A stretch of 11,988 nucleotides of DNA from JBOGFI01 sp050743365 (GTDB taxonomy: Bacteria > Actinomycetota > Acidimicrobiia > IMCC26256 > JACDBD01), in NCBI GenBank assembly GCA_050743365.1, contig JBOGFI010000199.1, positions 1-11,988 of the forward strand, in the 5' to 3' direction. The notes under the pieces are model-generated. The model was given only the letters and a program-made list of their open reading frames with translations, was not told where the DNA came from and made no database searches. Below are positions 1-6,120 of the stretch, piece after piece (the first letter of the stretch is position 1; each line of letters opens with the position of its first letter). Position numbers and translations under genes: made by a program.

Positions 1-704
1 CGACGATCGAGGTCCGCCCCGCCGCCAGCCGGGATCACACGAGCATCGACTGGCTCGACAGCCGCCACAGCTTCAGCTTCGGACCCCACTGGGATCCGTC
101 CAACACCGGTCACGGCCTGCTCATCGTGAGCAACGACGACCGCGTCCGCGCCGGGTCCGGCTTCTCCACCCATCCCCACCGCGACATGGAGATCGTGACC
201 TGGGTGCTCGACGGGGAGCTCGAGCACCGCGACAGCACCGGGACAGTCGGCCGCATCTACCCGGGGCTGGCCCAGCGGATGAGCGCGGGGCGCGGCATCC
301 GGCACTCGGAGATGAACGCGAGCGCGACCACCGACCTCCACCTGGTGCAGATGTGGGTGCTGCCCGACACCGAGGGCGTCGAACCGGGCTACGAGCAGCG
401 CGACGTGAGCGACGCGCTCGATCGGGGCGGCCTCGTGGCGGTGGCGTCGGGCCGCGGTGATGACGGCGCGGTCTCGATCCACCAGCGTGACGCGGTGCTG
501 TGGGCCGGCCGTCTGCGCCCCGGCGAGCAGGTCACGGTGCCGGACGCGCCCCACGTCCACGTGTTCGTGGCCAAGGGCTCGGCCACGCTCGCCGGCGCGA
601 CCGACCTCGGCGCCGGCGATGCCGCCCGCCTCACCGCCGCCGGCGAGCTCGGCCTGACCGCGGGCGCCGAGGGCGCCGAGGTCCTCGTGTGGGGGACGGC
701 GTAG
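1..704 (+). CDS. Pirin family protein (5' partial)
   Basis: Bicupin protein of the pirin/YhaK family. The frame is open from the first base, so the start codon lies just left of the window, and 233 residues are visible, close to the roughly 230-290 usual for the family. The N-terminal motif DSRHSFSFGPHWDP (about residues 19-32 of the visible part) is typical of pirins. The cupin metal ligands are present: H57 and H59 in THPHRDMEIVTWVLDGELEH, then H101 and E103 in GRGIRHSEMNAS, matching the His-His-His-Glu iron site of pirin. The second cupin half (about 125-233) is degenerate, as usual. Some relatives have quercetin 2,3-dioxygenase activity and others are redox or transcription cofactors; the sequence does not decide between these. 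An internal GTG at 126 would remove part of the first cupin and is not the start. It ends 51 bp before the next gene, which has its own promoter. Confidence 0.9.
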   Translation, partial: TIEVRPAASRDHTSIDWLDSRHSFSFGPHWDPSNTGHGLLIVSNDDRVRAGSGFSTHPHRDMEIVTWVLDGELEHRDSTGTVGRIYPGLAQRMSAGRGIRHSEMNASATTDLHLVQMWVLPDTEGVEPGYEQRDVSDALDRGGLVAVASGRGDDGAVSIHQRDAVLWAGRLRPGEQVTVPDAPHVHVFVAKGSATLAGATDLGAGDAARLTAAGELGLTAGAEGAEVLVWGTA

Positions 705-706
705 CT

Positions 707-755
707 GCGTCAAGCGCGCCTTGACGCCGCGAGGCCGTCAAGTCATAGTTGACGG
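707..755 (+). promoter_or_regulatory. Promoter with twin GTCAA-N7-TTGAC operators ahead of the ClpC2-like gene
   Basis: Two inverted repeats with the same plan occupy the 51-bp gap. The first, GCGTCAAG-CGCGC-CTTGACGC, spans 707-727. The second, CCGTCAA-GTCATAG-TTGACGG, spans 735-755. Both reduce to GTCAA-N7-TTGAC (709-725 and 737-753), with centres 28 bp apart. A promoter can be read through them: -35 TTGACG (721-726), 17-bp spacer, -10 CATAGT (744-749). The expected transcription start falls at about 756, the first base of the GTG start codon, and no Shine-Dalgarno sequence is visible. A leaderless mRNA is therefore likely. The right arm of operator 1 contains the -35 and operator 2 covers the -10, an arrangement suited to repression. 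The encoded HTH protein is the natural candidate repressor; this is inference. The first repeat has no T tract, so I do not call it a terminator. Confidence 0.7.
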
Positions 756-1445
756 GTGACGGAGGTTCCCGACCTCGACCAGCTCGCCACCGCGGTGATC
801 GCCGATGCGGCGTCGGACGATCCGCTCGACCAGCTGAGCGCCGCCGCCCGGGCCCGGGACGAGCTCGACGGTCTGAGCGACGCCCTCCTCGACCGCTTCG
901 TCGAGCGGGCTCGAGCGGCGGGGGCATCGTGGAGCCAGATCGGGGCCGCGCTCGGCGTCAGCAAGCAGGCGGCACAACAGCGGCACTCCCGCCCCGGTGA
1001 CCTCTTCGGGAGGTTCACACCCCGAGCGCGGTCGTCGGTCGCGCTGGCGCAGAGCGCTGCTCAGCGCCTGGGCCACAACTACATCGGTACCGAGCACCTG
1101 CTGCTGGGGTTGTTCGGCGAACCCGAAGGGGTCGCCGCCCGCGTGCTCGCCGGGTTCGGCGTCACCGAGCAGAGCATCGAAGCCGGGGTGAAGGAGGAGA
1201 TCGGCGTGGGCTGCAACGCGGTGGGCGGCGACGACCTTCCCTCGACTCCGCGCGCCCGGACGGCGTTGCAGCGCACTCAGCGGGAGGCCCGCGCCCTCGG
1301 CCACAACTACGTCGGCACCGAGCACATCCTTCTGGCCGTGACGGCCGAGCGCGAGGGGCTGGCGGCCCGGCTCCTCGCTGTCCACGGGGTCGAGTACCCC
1401 GAGGTCCGCGACGCGATTGCTGAGGTTCTCACCCGAACCGCTTGA
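756..1445 (+). CDS. ClpC2-like protein: N-terminal HTH plus two Clp_N repeats
   Basis: A 229-residue soluble protein without Walker motifs, so it is not a Clp ATPase. Residues 57-76 (ASWSQIGAALGVSKQAAQQR) form a helix-turn-helix. Two Clp N-domain repeats follow, at about 87-136 (FTPRARSS, then LGHNYIGTEHLLLGL) and about 164-215 (TPRARTAL, then LGHNYVGTEHILLAV). This is the fold by which ClpC binds adaptors, substrates and cyclic-peptide antibiotics. The order HTH then double Clp_N matches mycobacterial ClpC2, a small Clp_N protein known to sequester ClpC1-targeting compounds and to regulate its own promoter. A similar role here is inferred from architecture. The GTG at 756 is chosen because it directly follows the promoter and operators, and the mRNA is probably leaderless. 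The stop codon overlaps the -35 of the next gene's promoter. Confidence 0.85.
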   Translation: MTEVPDLDQLATAVIADAASDDPLDQLSAAARARDELDGLSDALLDRFVERARAAGASWSQIGAALGVSKQAAQQRHSRPGDLFGRFTPRARSSVALAQSAAQRLGHNYIGTEHLLLGLFGEPEGVAARVLAGFGVTEQSIEAGVKEEIGVGCNAVGGDDLPSTPRARTALQRTQREARALGHNYVGTEHILLAVTAEREGLAARLLAVHGVEYPEVRDAIAEVLTRTA

Positions 1446-1470
1446 CAGACGAACACCTGTTCGGTAGAGT
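1442..1470 (+). promoter_or_regulatory. SOS promoter: -35/-10 with LexA box
   Basis: A strong promoter precedes the HNH gene: TTGACA (1442-1447), 17-bp spacer, TAGAGT (1465-1470), with a start expected near 1477. Inside the spacer lies CGAAC-ACCT-GTTCG (1450-1463), a perfect match to the CGAAC-N4-GTTCG core of the LexA/SOS box of Actinobacteria and Gram-positive bacteria. LexA bound there would block RNA polymerase. The -35 overlaps the TGA stop (1443-1445) of the upstream gene. Several 13E12-family genes of mycobacteria are known LexA targets, which fits this placement. Confidence 0.8.
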
Positions 1471-1490
1471 GGTGGCAAGTTCTCCTCGAG

Positions 1491-1531
1491 CGCTTCCCCC
1501 GTCCTGGTCGGTCTTCCCGGAGGGGGAAGCG
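1491..1531 (+). promoter_or_regulatory. 5' UTR hairpin masking the ribosome binding site
   Basis: CGCTTCCCCC (1491-1500) is perfectly complementary to GGGGGAAGCG (1522-1531), giving a 10-bp stem with a 21-nt loop in the predicted leader (from about 1477). The 3' arm contains most of the Shine-Dalgarno sequence GGAGGGGG (1519-1526) and the first base of the GTG start codon (1531). Folding would hide the ribosome binding site and reduce translation. The absence of a downstream T tract and its position at the start codon speak for translational control rather than termination. Whether a ligand, protein or temperature opens it cannot be seen. Confidence 0.6.
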
Positions 1532-2682
1532 TGTTCGCGCAGACAACCCGCGCGGTGCAGGCACTGGAACGCGTGTCCCGCGATCTCGAGCCCGCTGTGC
1601 TCGAAGGCCGCGACGCGGCCCGCCTGCTCGAGGTGGTGGCGCGGGGCGAGCGGTTGTGCGCGGCGATGAAGGCTCGTCTCGCCCGTCGGGTCGACCAGAC
1701 CAGGGTGTGGCGCGACGGTGGGCATCGCAGCGCCGCCCACTTCGTCGCCGCGACGACGGGCACGACCGTGGGAGCCGCATCGCGAACCCTCGAGACGGCT
1801 CGCGCGCTCGACGAACTGCCGGCCACCGAGGCGGCTTTCCGGGCCGGAGAACTCTCCGAGACTCAGGCGGCCGAGATCACCAGCGCCGCCGGCGCCGATC
1901 CCGCCGCCGAAGCCGGGCTGCTGGCCACCGCGGTCGAGCAGAGCGTGAAGGGGCTGCGCGACCGGTGCCGGCAGGTGCGCGCCGGCGCCGAAGCCGACGA
2001 CCGGGCCTGGGCCCGGCGTCTCCACGAAACCCGCCGCGCCCACCGGTGGCCCGATCCCGACGGTGCCTGGCGAGCCGACATCCGCCTCAGCCCCGAAGCC
2101 GGCGCCCGGGTCGACTCGGCCTGGGACGCCCACCTGGATCGGATCTTCACCGAGGCACGGCGGGCCGGGCGGCGCGAGCCCCGCGCCGCCTACGCCGCCG
2201 ACGCGTTCGTCGCGGCCATTACCGAAGGGCCGTGCAAGCCCACCGAGGTGCGCGTCACCGTCGACGCCGCCGCCCTCGCCCGCGGGCACACCGAAGACGG
2301 CGAACGTTGCGAGATCACCGGCGTCGGCCCCGCCCCCGTCACCGCCGCGCGGGCACTCCTCGACGATGCCCGTGTCAGCGTCTTGGTTCGCGACGGCGAC
2401 GACATCACCGCCGTGTCCACGCCGACCCGCACCATCCCGGCCAAGCTGCGCCGCGCCCTCGAAGCCCGCTACCCCACCTGCGGCGTCAAGGCGTGCGCCA
2501 ACGACCAATTCCTCCAGATCGACCACGTCGTCGCGGTCGAGGACCACGGCCGCACAGAACTCGCCAACACCTGGCGGATCTGTCCCCACCACCACAAACT
2601 CAAGACCCATTACGGCTGGAAAGTCGTCGGCGCCCCCGGCGACTGGGACCTCGTCCCACGCGACGATCCCGACCCACCATGA
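1531..2682 (+). CDS. HNH endonuclease, DUF222 / 13E12 repeat family
   Basis: A 383-residue protein with the usual DUF222 helical region (about residues 15-250; it includes RRVDQTRVWRDGGHRSAAHF and ETARALDELP) and a C-terminal HNH nuclease domain (about 300-365). The HNH part shows a Cys pair C317/C322, the DH dyad D331-H332, N346, then C351 and the HHH run at 353-355 followed by K356. These give the ββα-metal fold and a structural zinc site. HNH enzymes cut or nick DNA with a divalent metal. The exact role of the DUF222 group is unknown; in mycobacteria these are the 13E12 repeat genes, several under LexA control. The GTG start at 1531 follows a strong GGAGGGGG ribosome site. Expression appears doubly controlled by the SOS box and the RBS-masking hairpin. 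The stop overlaps the start of the phosphotransferase (ATGA), so the two are probably translated together. Confidence 0.9.
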   Translation: MFAQTTRAVQALERVSRDLEPAVLEGRDAARLLEVVARGERLCAAMKARLARRVDQTRVWRDGGHRSAAHFVAATTGTTVGAASRTLETARALDELPATEAAFRAGELSETQAAEITSAAGADPAAEAGLLATAVEQSVKGLRDRCRQVRAGAEADDRAWARRLHETRRAHRWPDPDGAWRADIRLSPEAGARVDSAWDAHLDRIFTEARRAGRREPRAAYAADAFVAAITEGPCKPTEVRVTVDAAALARGHTEDGERCEITGVGPAPVTAARALLDDARVSVLVRDGDDITAVSTPTRTIPAKLRRALEARYPTCGVKACANDQFLQIDHVVAVEDHGRTELANTWRICPHHHKLKTHYGWKVVGAPGDWDLVPRDDPDPP

Positions 2683-3569
2683 CCGACGCGATCCTGAGCC
2701 GAAATCCGCCAGCGCAGTCGCTGCATTGGGTGGCCGAGTCGATCGGTCCGGGCAGCCGCGTCGTGAGCGTGGACGCCCTGCCGAGCGACTGGCTCGCCAA
2801 CCATGCCGTCGACGTCGTCGACCGGCGCGGCACCACACACCAGTTGGTGCTGCGGCGCTGGGCCCGGCCGGGCTGGGACGACGATGATCCCGAGTTCACC
2901 GCCGCCCACGAGGCCGGCGTGCTCGAGCTCCTAGCCGGATCGCCCGTCCCCGCGCCCGAGTTGGTCGCAGCCGACGCCGACGCGGAAGCGTGCGACGTCC
3001 CCGCCCTCCTGATCACACGGCTCGCGGGTGAACCGCCCCCGGCGCGCCCGCCCGACCTGTCCTCCTCTTTCCTTGCGGAGCTCGCTGCCGCCCTCCCCGC
3101 AATCCACGCCATCGACCACCACGGTCGCGTGCACCCCTATTCCCCCTACTACGAGCCCGAGCGGGTCGCGGTACCGCCGTGGTCACAGCACCCCGAGCTG
3201 TGGGAGAAAGCGATCGCGGTGTTCGCGGGCTCGGTGCCCGACGCCACGACCACTTTCATCCACCGCGACTACCACCCCGGCAACACGCTGTGGACGGGCG
3301 GGCGCCTCACCGGCATCGTCGACTGGACCGCGGCCTCGGTCGGCTCGCCCGCGGTCGACCTCGCCCACATGCGCTGGAACCTCGCCGTCGACCACGGCAT
3401 CGAAGCAGCCGACCACTTCCTGGCCCACCACCACGACCTCACCGGCGCGCGGGTGGAACACCAGGCCTACTGGGACGTCGTCACCGCGGTCGATGTGCTG
3501 CCCGGGATCGACTCCGACGACGGCCATGCACTCGAGGACTTCGTAGCCGCCGCGCTCGCGCGGCTCTGA
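2679..3569 (+). CDS. Aminoglycoside phosphotransferase (APH)-family kinase
   Basis: A 296-residue kinase-fold protein of the APH/choline kinase superfamily. The catalytic loop is HRDYHPGN (195-202, with catalytic D197 and metal ligand N202). The metal-binding Asp, equivalent to DFG, is D215 in GIVDWTAASVGSPAVDLAHM. The N-lobe strand reads LVLRRW, with Arg where many kinases have the nucleotide-contacting Lys, a common variant in this group. It should transfer phosphate from ATP to a small molecule; the substrate cannot be named, and the family includes antibiotic kinases, homoserine/choline-like kinases and uncharacterised members. The start ATG at 2679 overlaps the HNH stop (ATGA 2679-2682), implying translational coupling and hence shared SOS-type control. 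It ends 6 bp from the convergent cyclase gene, leaving no room for a classical terminator. Confidence 0.85.
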   Translation: MTDAILSRNPPAQSLHWVAESIGPGSRVVSVDALPSDWLANHAVDVVDRRGTTHQLVLRRWARPGWDDDDPEFTAAHEAGVLELLAGSPVPAPELVAADADAEACDVPALLITRLAGEPPPARPPDLSSSFLAELAAALPAIHAIDHHGRVHPYSPYYEPERVAVPPWSQHPELWEKAIAVFAGSVPDATTTFIHRDYHPGNTLWTGGRLTGIVDWTAASVGSPAVDLAHMRWNLAVDHGIEAADHFLAHHHDLTGARVEHQAYWDVVTAVDVLPGIDSDDGHALEDFVAAALARL

Positions 3570-3575
3570 CGACGA

Positions 3576-4082
3576 TCAGTCGCGCGACGCCCGGAACAGC
3601 CCGACCGGCTCGGGGATGCCCTTCATCACCACCGGTCCCAGCTCCTCGAACCGCAGGTCGTCCCGCCAGTCGGCGACCTGAGCGCGGACGTGCTCCGAGA
3701 CGAGGAGCTCGCCCGGTCCGGCCATGTCGACGATGCGGGCGGCGAGGTTCACGTCGTTCCCGATGAGGTCGTCGCCGCGCGCGGTCGGGCAGCCCCAGTG
3801 CATACCCATGCGGACCCAGAGCGGAGCGGTGTCGGACGCCGCCTCCTCGAGACGCTCGTGAATGTCGAGGCACGTGCCCAGCGCGGTCACGGCATCGGGG
3901 AACCACAGCATCAGCCCGTCACCCAGCTCCTTCACGACTCGGGCCCCAGGCGGGAGCGTGTCGCGCACGATCTGGTCCTGGAGGTCGAGGACCGCGAGCG
4001 CGTCGGCGTCGCCTCGCTCGGCGGTGAACTCGGTGAAGCCGACGATGTCGGTGAATGCGATCGCGCCGGGGGCCGCGTTCAC
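3576..4082 (-). CDS. Class III adenylate cyclase, single catalytic domain
   Basis: A 168-residue protein that is nearly all catalytic domain, with no membrane or sensor region. Metal ligands are D12 (FTDIVGFT) and D55 (KELGDGLM). Purine-selecting residues are K51 and D105 (DDLIGNDVNLAAR), the Lys/Asp pair of adenylate rather than guanylate cyclases. Transition-state residues are N112 and R116. All residues needed for making cAMP from ATP as a homodimer are present. The start is GTG at 4082, which overlaps the stop of the upstream solenoid gene by 4 bases (GTGA), so it is the last gene of a three-gene minus-strand operon. Without its own sensor, its activity may depend on partners; the SG-repeat protein next to it is a possible one, but this is inference. 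Confidence 0.88.
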   Translation of the reverse strand: MNAAPGAIAFTDIVGFTEFTAERGDADALAVLDLQDQIVRDTLPPGARVVKELGDGLMLWFPDAVTALGTCLDIHERLEEAASDTAPLWVRMGMHWGCPTARGDDLIGNDVNLAARIVDMAGPGELLVSEHVRAQVADWRDDLRFEELGPVVMKGIPEPVGLFRASRD

Positions 4083-4765
4083 CGTTCGACGACCGCGATG
4101 CTGCCGCTCCCCACCTTCACCCGGATCTCGCCCTCGTCACCCTCGTCGCACTCGCAGCGCACCTTGCCGCTGCTCGACCGCAACGAGGTGGCCGGGCGCA
4201 GCCCCGGCGGGACCGAGATCCTCACCGACCCCGAGTGCGCCTTGACGTCGACGCCGCCGGCCTGGGCCAGCCCGAGCTCCACGCTGCCGCTGCCGGTCTT
4301 GACCCGGGCCCCGCTCACGAGCTCGGCCTCGACCGAACCCGAGCCGGTCACGAGGTCGGCATCGCCGGCGCGTCCGACGCGTACGGTGCCACTGCCGGTC
4401 TTGAGCCGGCACTGCTCGGTGCACTCCTCGACCTCGACGTCGCCCGAGCCGGTCCGGGCATCGATCACCCGTACCTCCTCGACCCGGATGGTGCCGCTGC
4501 CGGTCGTGACCCGGGCGTCGCCGAGGCGCCCCTTCAGCTCGACGGCGCCCGAGCCCGTCCCCACGACGACGTCGGTGCCGGCAGGGCATCGCACCTTCAC
4601 TCGCCCGGAGCCCTTGACCTCCACCCCGTCGGGGCCGACGAAGGGCTCGTCCCCTTCGTCGACGACGATGTCGGCGCGCTCCTCGCCGGTCACGCTGACC
4701 CTCCCGGACCGGCTCGTGATGCGGAGCGTGCTCGCCGCCGGGATGGTCGTGGGCCCGCGTGCCAT
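4079..4765 (-). CDS. DUF4097-like beta-solenoid protein with SG turns
   Basis: A 228-residue protein, almost entirely short beta-strand repeats. The turn motif SG (mostly TGSG followed by a small residue and V or I) recurs eleven times, at residues 20, 53, 72, 90, 107, 125, 142, 159, 178, 199 and 220. The 17-21-residue spacing from residue 53 on suggests a right-handed beta-solenoid with about ten rungs. This matches the DUF4097 / 'putative adhesin' family of unknown function. No signal peptide, membrane helix or catalytic motif is visible, so it is probably cytoplasmic. The frame stays open upstream to 4882, but that stretch is Ala/Arg/Pro-rich and would overlap the hydrolase gene, so ATG 4765 is chosen; only a weak ribosome site precedes it. 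Its stop overlaps the cyclase start, and the hydrolase stop is 58 bp upstream. A scaffold or binding role is plausible but unproven. Confidence 0.75.
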   Translation of the reverse strand: MARGPTTIPAASTLRITSRSGRVSVTGEERADIVVDEGDEPFVGPDGVEVKGSGRVKVRCPAGTDVVVGTGSGAVELKGRLGDARVTTGSGTIRVEEVRVIDARTGSGDVEVEECTEQCRLKTGSGTVRVGRAGDADLVTGSGSVEAELVSGARVKTGSGSVELGLAQAGGVDVKAHSGSVRISVPPGLRPATSLRSSSGKVRCECDEGDEGEIRVKVGSGSIAVVER

Positions 4766-4823
4766 CAGCCCATGATGAACCCCGGACCGGGCCCGTGCAG
4801 CGTGACCGGCGTCACCGGGCGGG

Positions 4824-5990
4824 TCAGCATCTCTCGGCGGCGCGCACGGCCGCGCCGCTGAGGACGAGGATGCGGTCGTCACCGGCGAGGGCGCTCCCGA
4901 GCGCGTTCAGCGTGAGCCCGAAGGCGAGGTCGCGGTCGGGGTCGCCCCACGCGCCCGAGCCGCCGAAGCCGTAGTGGCCGAAGCCTCGCTCGAGGACCCC
5001 CGCCGTCGTCATGATCCCGTGGTAGCCCAGCCGCCACATCATCGGGAAGGCGATCACGAGGTCGGGCCGGTCGTTCTGCGTCTCGATCGCGCGGGTAACC
5101 GTCTTCTCCGCCAGGAGCCTCACGCCGTCGAGCTCGCCCCCGGCGGCGAGGCACGCGTACATACGCGCCAGCGAGCGAGCGGTGAAGCAGCCGTTGCCCG
5201 ACGGCATCGGGGCCTCGATCCACTTCGGGTCGTCGTGGACCTCGAGCAGGGCAGGGGGCAGCGCGGCGGTGATCACGTCGGGGCGGATCGTGAGCCCGAG
5301 CTGCTCGGCGATCCGCACGAGCGCGCCCGGGTCCTCGAGGATGGCGCCGGAGTCGGGCGGCGCCATGATCTCGACCACGCGGTGGTGCTGGGTCGTCGGG
5401 GTGCCGACGTAGCAGCCGTCGAGGCCGAGCGGCCCGGCGATCTCGGTGCGCACGAAGCCGGTGACCCCGGTGCCCGACACCCGCCGGACAAGCTCACCCA
5501 CGAGGAAGCCGAACGTGACCGCGTGGTAGCCGTTCGCGGTGCCGGGCTCGAAGGCCGGGGCCATCCGTTCGAGGCCACGCACCATGGCCTCCCAGTCGAG
5601 GATCATCTCGGGCGCCTCAAGGAAGGAGGCGACGTCGTAGAGGCCGGCCTCGTGGCACAGCACCTGCCGCACGGTGATGGCGTCCTTGCCGTTCTGGGCG
5701 AACTCGGGCCAGTGGTCGGCGACCCGGTCGTCGTAGTCGAGCAGGCCCCGGTCGACGCAGACGTGCAGCGCGGTGGACACGACGCCCTTGGTCGTCGAGT
5801 ACGACACCGCGAGGCTGTCCTCGCGCCAGGGTGCGCCGGCCCGGTCGGCGGCGCCGGTCCACACGTCGACGACCGGGCGGCCGCGGTGGTACACGCACAC
5901 GGCGGCCCCGCCCCTGCCCGCCGCCTCGACCTGGGCGGCCAGCGTGGCCGCCACCTCCTCGAACGCAGGCTCGTAGGTGCCCTCGACCAT
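4824..5990 (-). CDS. Serine beta-lactamase-fold hydrolase (family VIII esterase-like)
   Basis: A 388-residue protein of the class C beta-lactamase/DD-peptidase fold (Beta-lactamase Pfam family; EstB-like family VIII esterases). The SxxK nucleophile motif is S65-T-T-K68 in the segment SYSTTKGVVSTALH. The tyrosine base lies in NGYHAVTFGFL (Y155). The C-terminal equivalent of the KTG box is probably GHYGFGGSGAWGDP. There is no signal peptide, so a cytoplasmic esterase or amidase is more likely than a secreted beta-lactamase. Substrate is unknown. The start is ATG 5990, directly preceded by an in-frame GTG (5993) that could also serve; the upstream frame is open but encodes only Gly-Val repeats from the 9-bp tandem array, so it is not taken as coding. 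It is first in the operon with the solenoid and cyclase genes and divergent from the TetR gene. Confidence 0.87.
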   Translation of the reverse strand: MVEGTYEPAFEEVAATLAAQVEAAGRGGAAVCVYHRGRPVVDVWTGAADRAGAPWREDSLAVSYSTTKGVVSTALHVCVDRGLLDYDDRVADHWPEFAQNGKDAITVRQVLCHEAGLYDVASFLEAPEMILDWEAMVRGLERMAPAFEPGTANGYHAVTFGFLVGELVRRVSGTGVTGFVRTEIAGPLGLDGCYVGTPTTQHHRVVEIMAPPDSGAILEDPGALVRIAEQLGLTIRPDVITAALPPALLEVHDDPKWIEAPMPSGNGCFTARSLARMYACLAAGGELDGVRLLAEKTVTRAIETQNDRPDLVIAFPMMWRLGYHGIMTTAGVLERGFGHYGFGGSGAWGDPDRDLAFGLTLNALGSALAGDDRILVLSGAAVRAAERC

Positions 5991-5997
5991 CACTCGT

Positions 5998-6033
5998 CCC
6001 ACTCCACCCACTCCACCCACTCCTCCCACTCCT
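5998..6033. repeat. Four tandem 9-bp repeats, CCCACTCC(A/T)
   Basis: Four perfect-length units lie head to tail: two CCCACTCCA (5998-6015) and two CCCACTCCT (6016-6033), followed by a stray CCT. They sit directly upstream of the hydrolase start on the minus strand, where each unit reads (A/T)GGAGTGGG and thus contains a Shine-Dalgarno-like GGAG. The array probably lies in the hydrolase 5' UTR. Unit length is a multiple of three. Confidence 0.85.
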
Positions 6034-6036
6034 CCT

Positions 6037-6066
6037 GGCGACGATCGGCGACGATCGGCGACGATC
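6037..6066. repeat. Three tandem 10-bp iterons, GGCGACGATC
   Basis: Three identical units (6037-6046, 6047-6056, 6057-6066), each forming a CGATCG palindrome with the first base of the next unit. The 10-bp period places them on the same face of the helix. They lie in the middle of the divergent TetR/hydrolase region and may be binding sites for a regulator; this is inferred from position and spacing only. Confidence 0.8.
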
Positions 6067-6082
6067 GGCGGTGGCGATGCTA

Positions 6083-6119
6083 TTGCACGGCCTGTGAAAA
6101 AACCATACGCTGGACCAGC
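6083..6119 (+). promoter_or_regulatory. Predicted promoter and possible operator of the tetR operon
   Basis: -35 TTGCAC (6083-6088), 17-bp spacer, -10 TACGCT (6106-6111, fitting the TAnnnT pattern of actinobacteria). Transcription would start near 6118, only about three bases before the ATG at 6121, so the mRNA would be leaderless or nearly so; only a weak TGGA ribosome site is present. A short perfect palindrome, GCTGG-A-CCAGC (6109-6119), overlaps the -10 and start point and could be part of a TetR operator. No equally convincing promoter was found for the divergent hydrolase gene; a TAGCAT -10 candidate on the minus strand (6082-6077) lacks a good -35. Confidence 0.5.
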
Positions 6120-6120
6120 C

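Noticed and set aside
707..727. Inverted repeat after the pirin gene as a terminator
   Set aside because: There is no T tract, and the half-sites recur with the same spacing at 737-753, which fits an operator better.
1656..2678. In-frame upstream extension of the phosphotransferase
   Set aside because: The extension is an Arg/Pro-rich shadow of the HNH gene. Kinase sequence begins at ATG 2679, which overlaps the HNH stop.
1429..2838. 469-codon minus-strand frame opposite the HNH gene
   Set aside because: It is Gly/Val/Ala-rich with no family features and is antisense to a clearly recognised DUF222/HNH gene with promoter and ribosome site.
4802..4815. Small hairpin GTGAC-CGGC-GTCAC between the hydrolase and solenoid genes
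   Set aside because: A 5-bp stem without a T tract in a very GC-rich gap is easily expected by chance and gives no support for a terminator or regulator.
5998..6066. Repeat cluster as a CRISPR array or replication origin
   Set aside because: Units of 9 and 10 bp are directly adjacent with no spacers, no cas or replication gene is nearby, and no AT-rich segment fits an origin.
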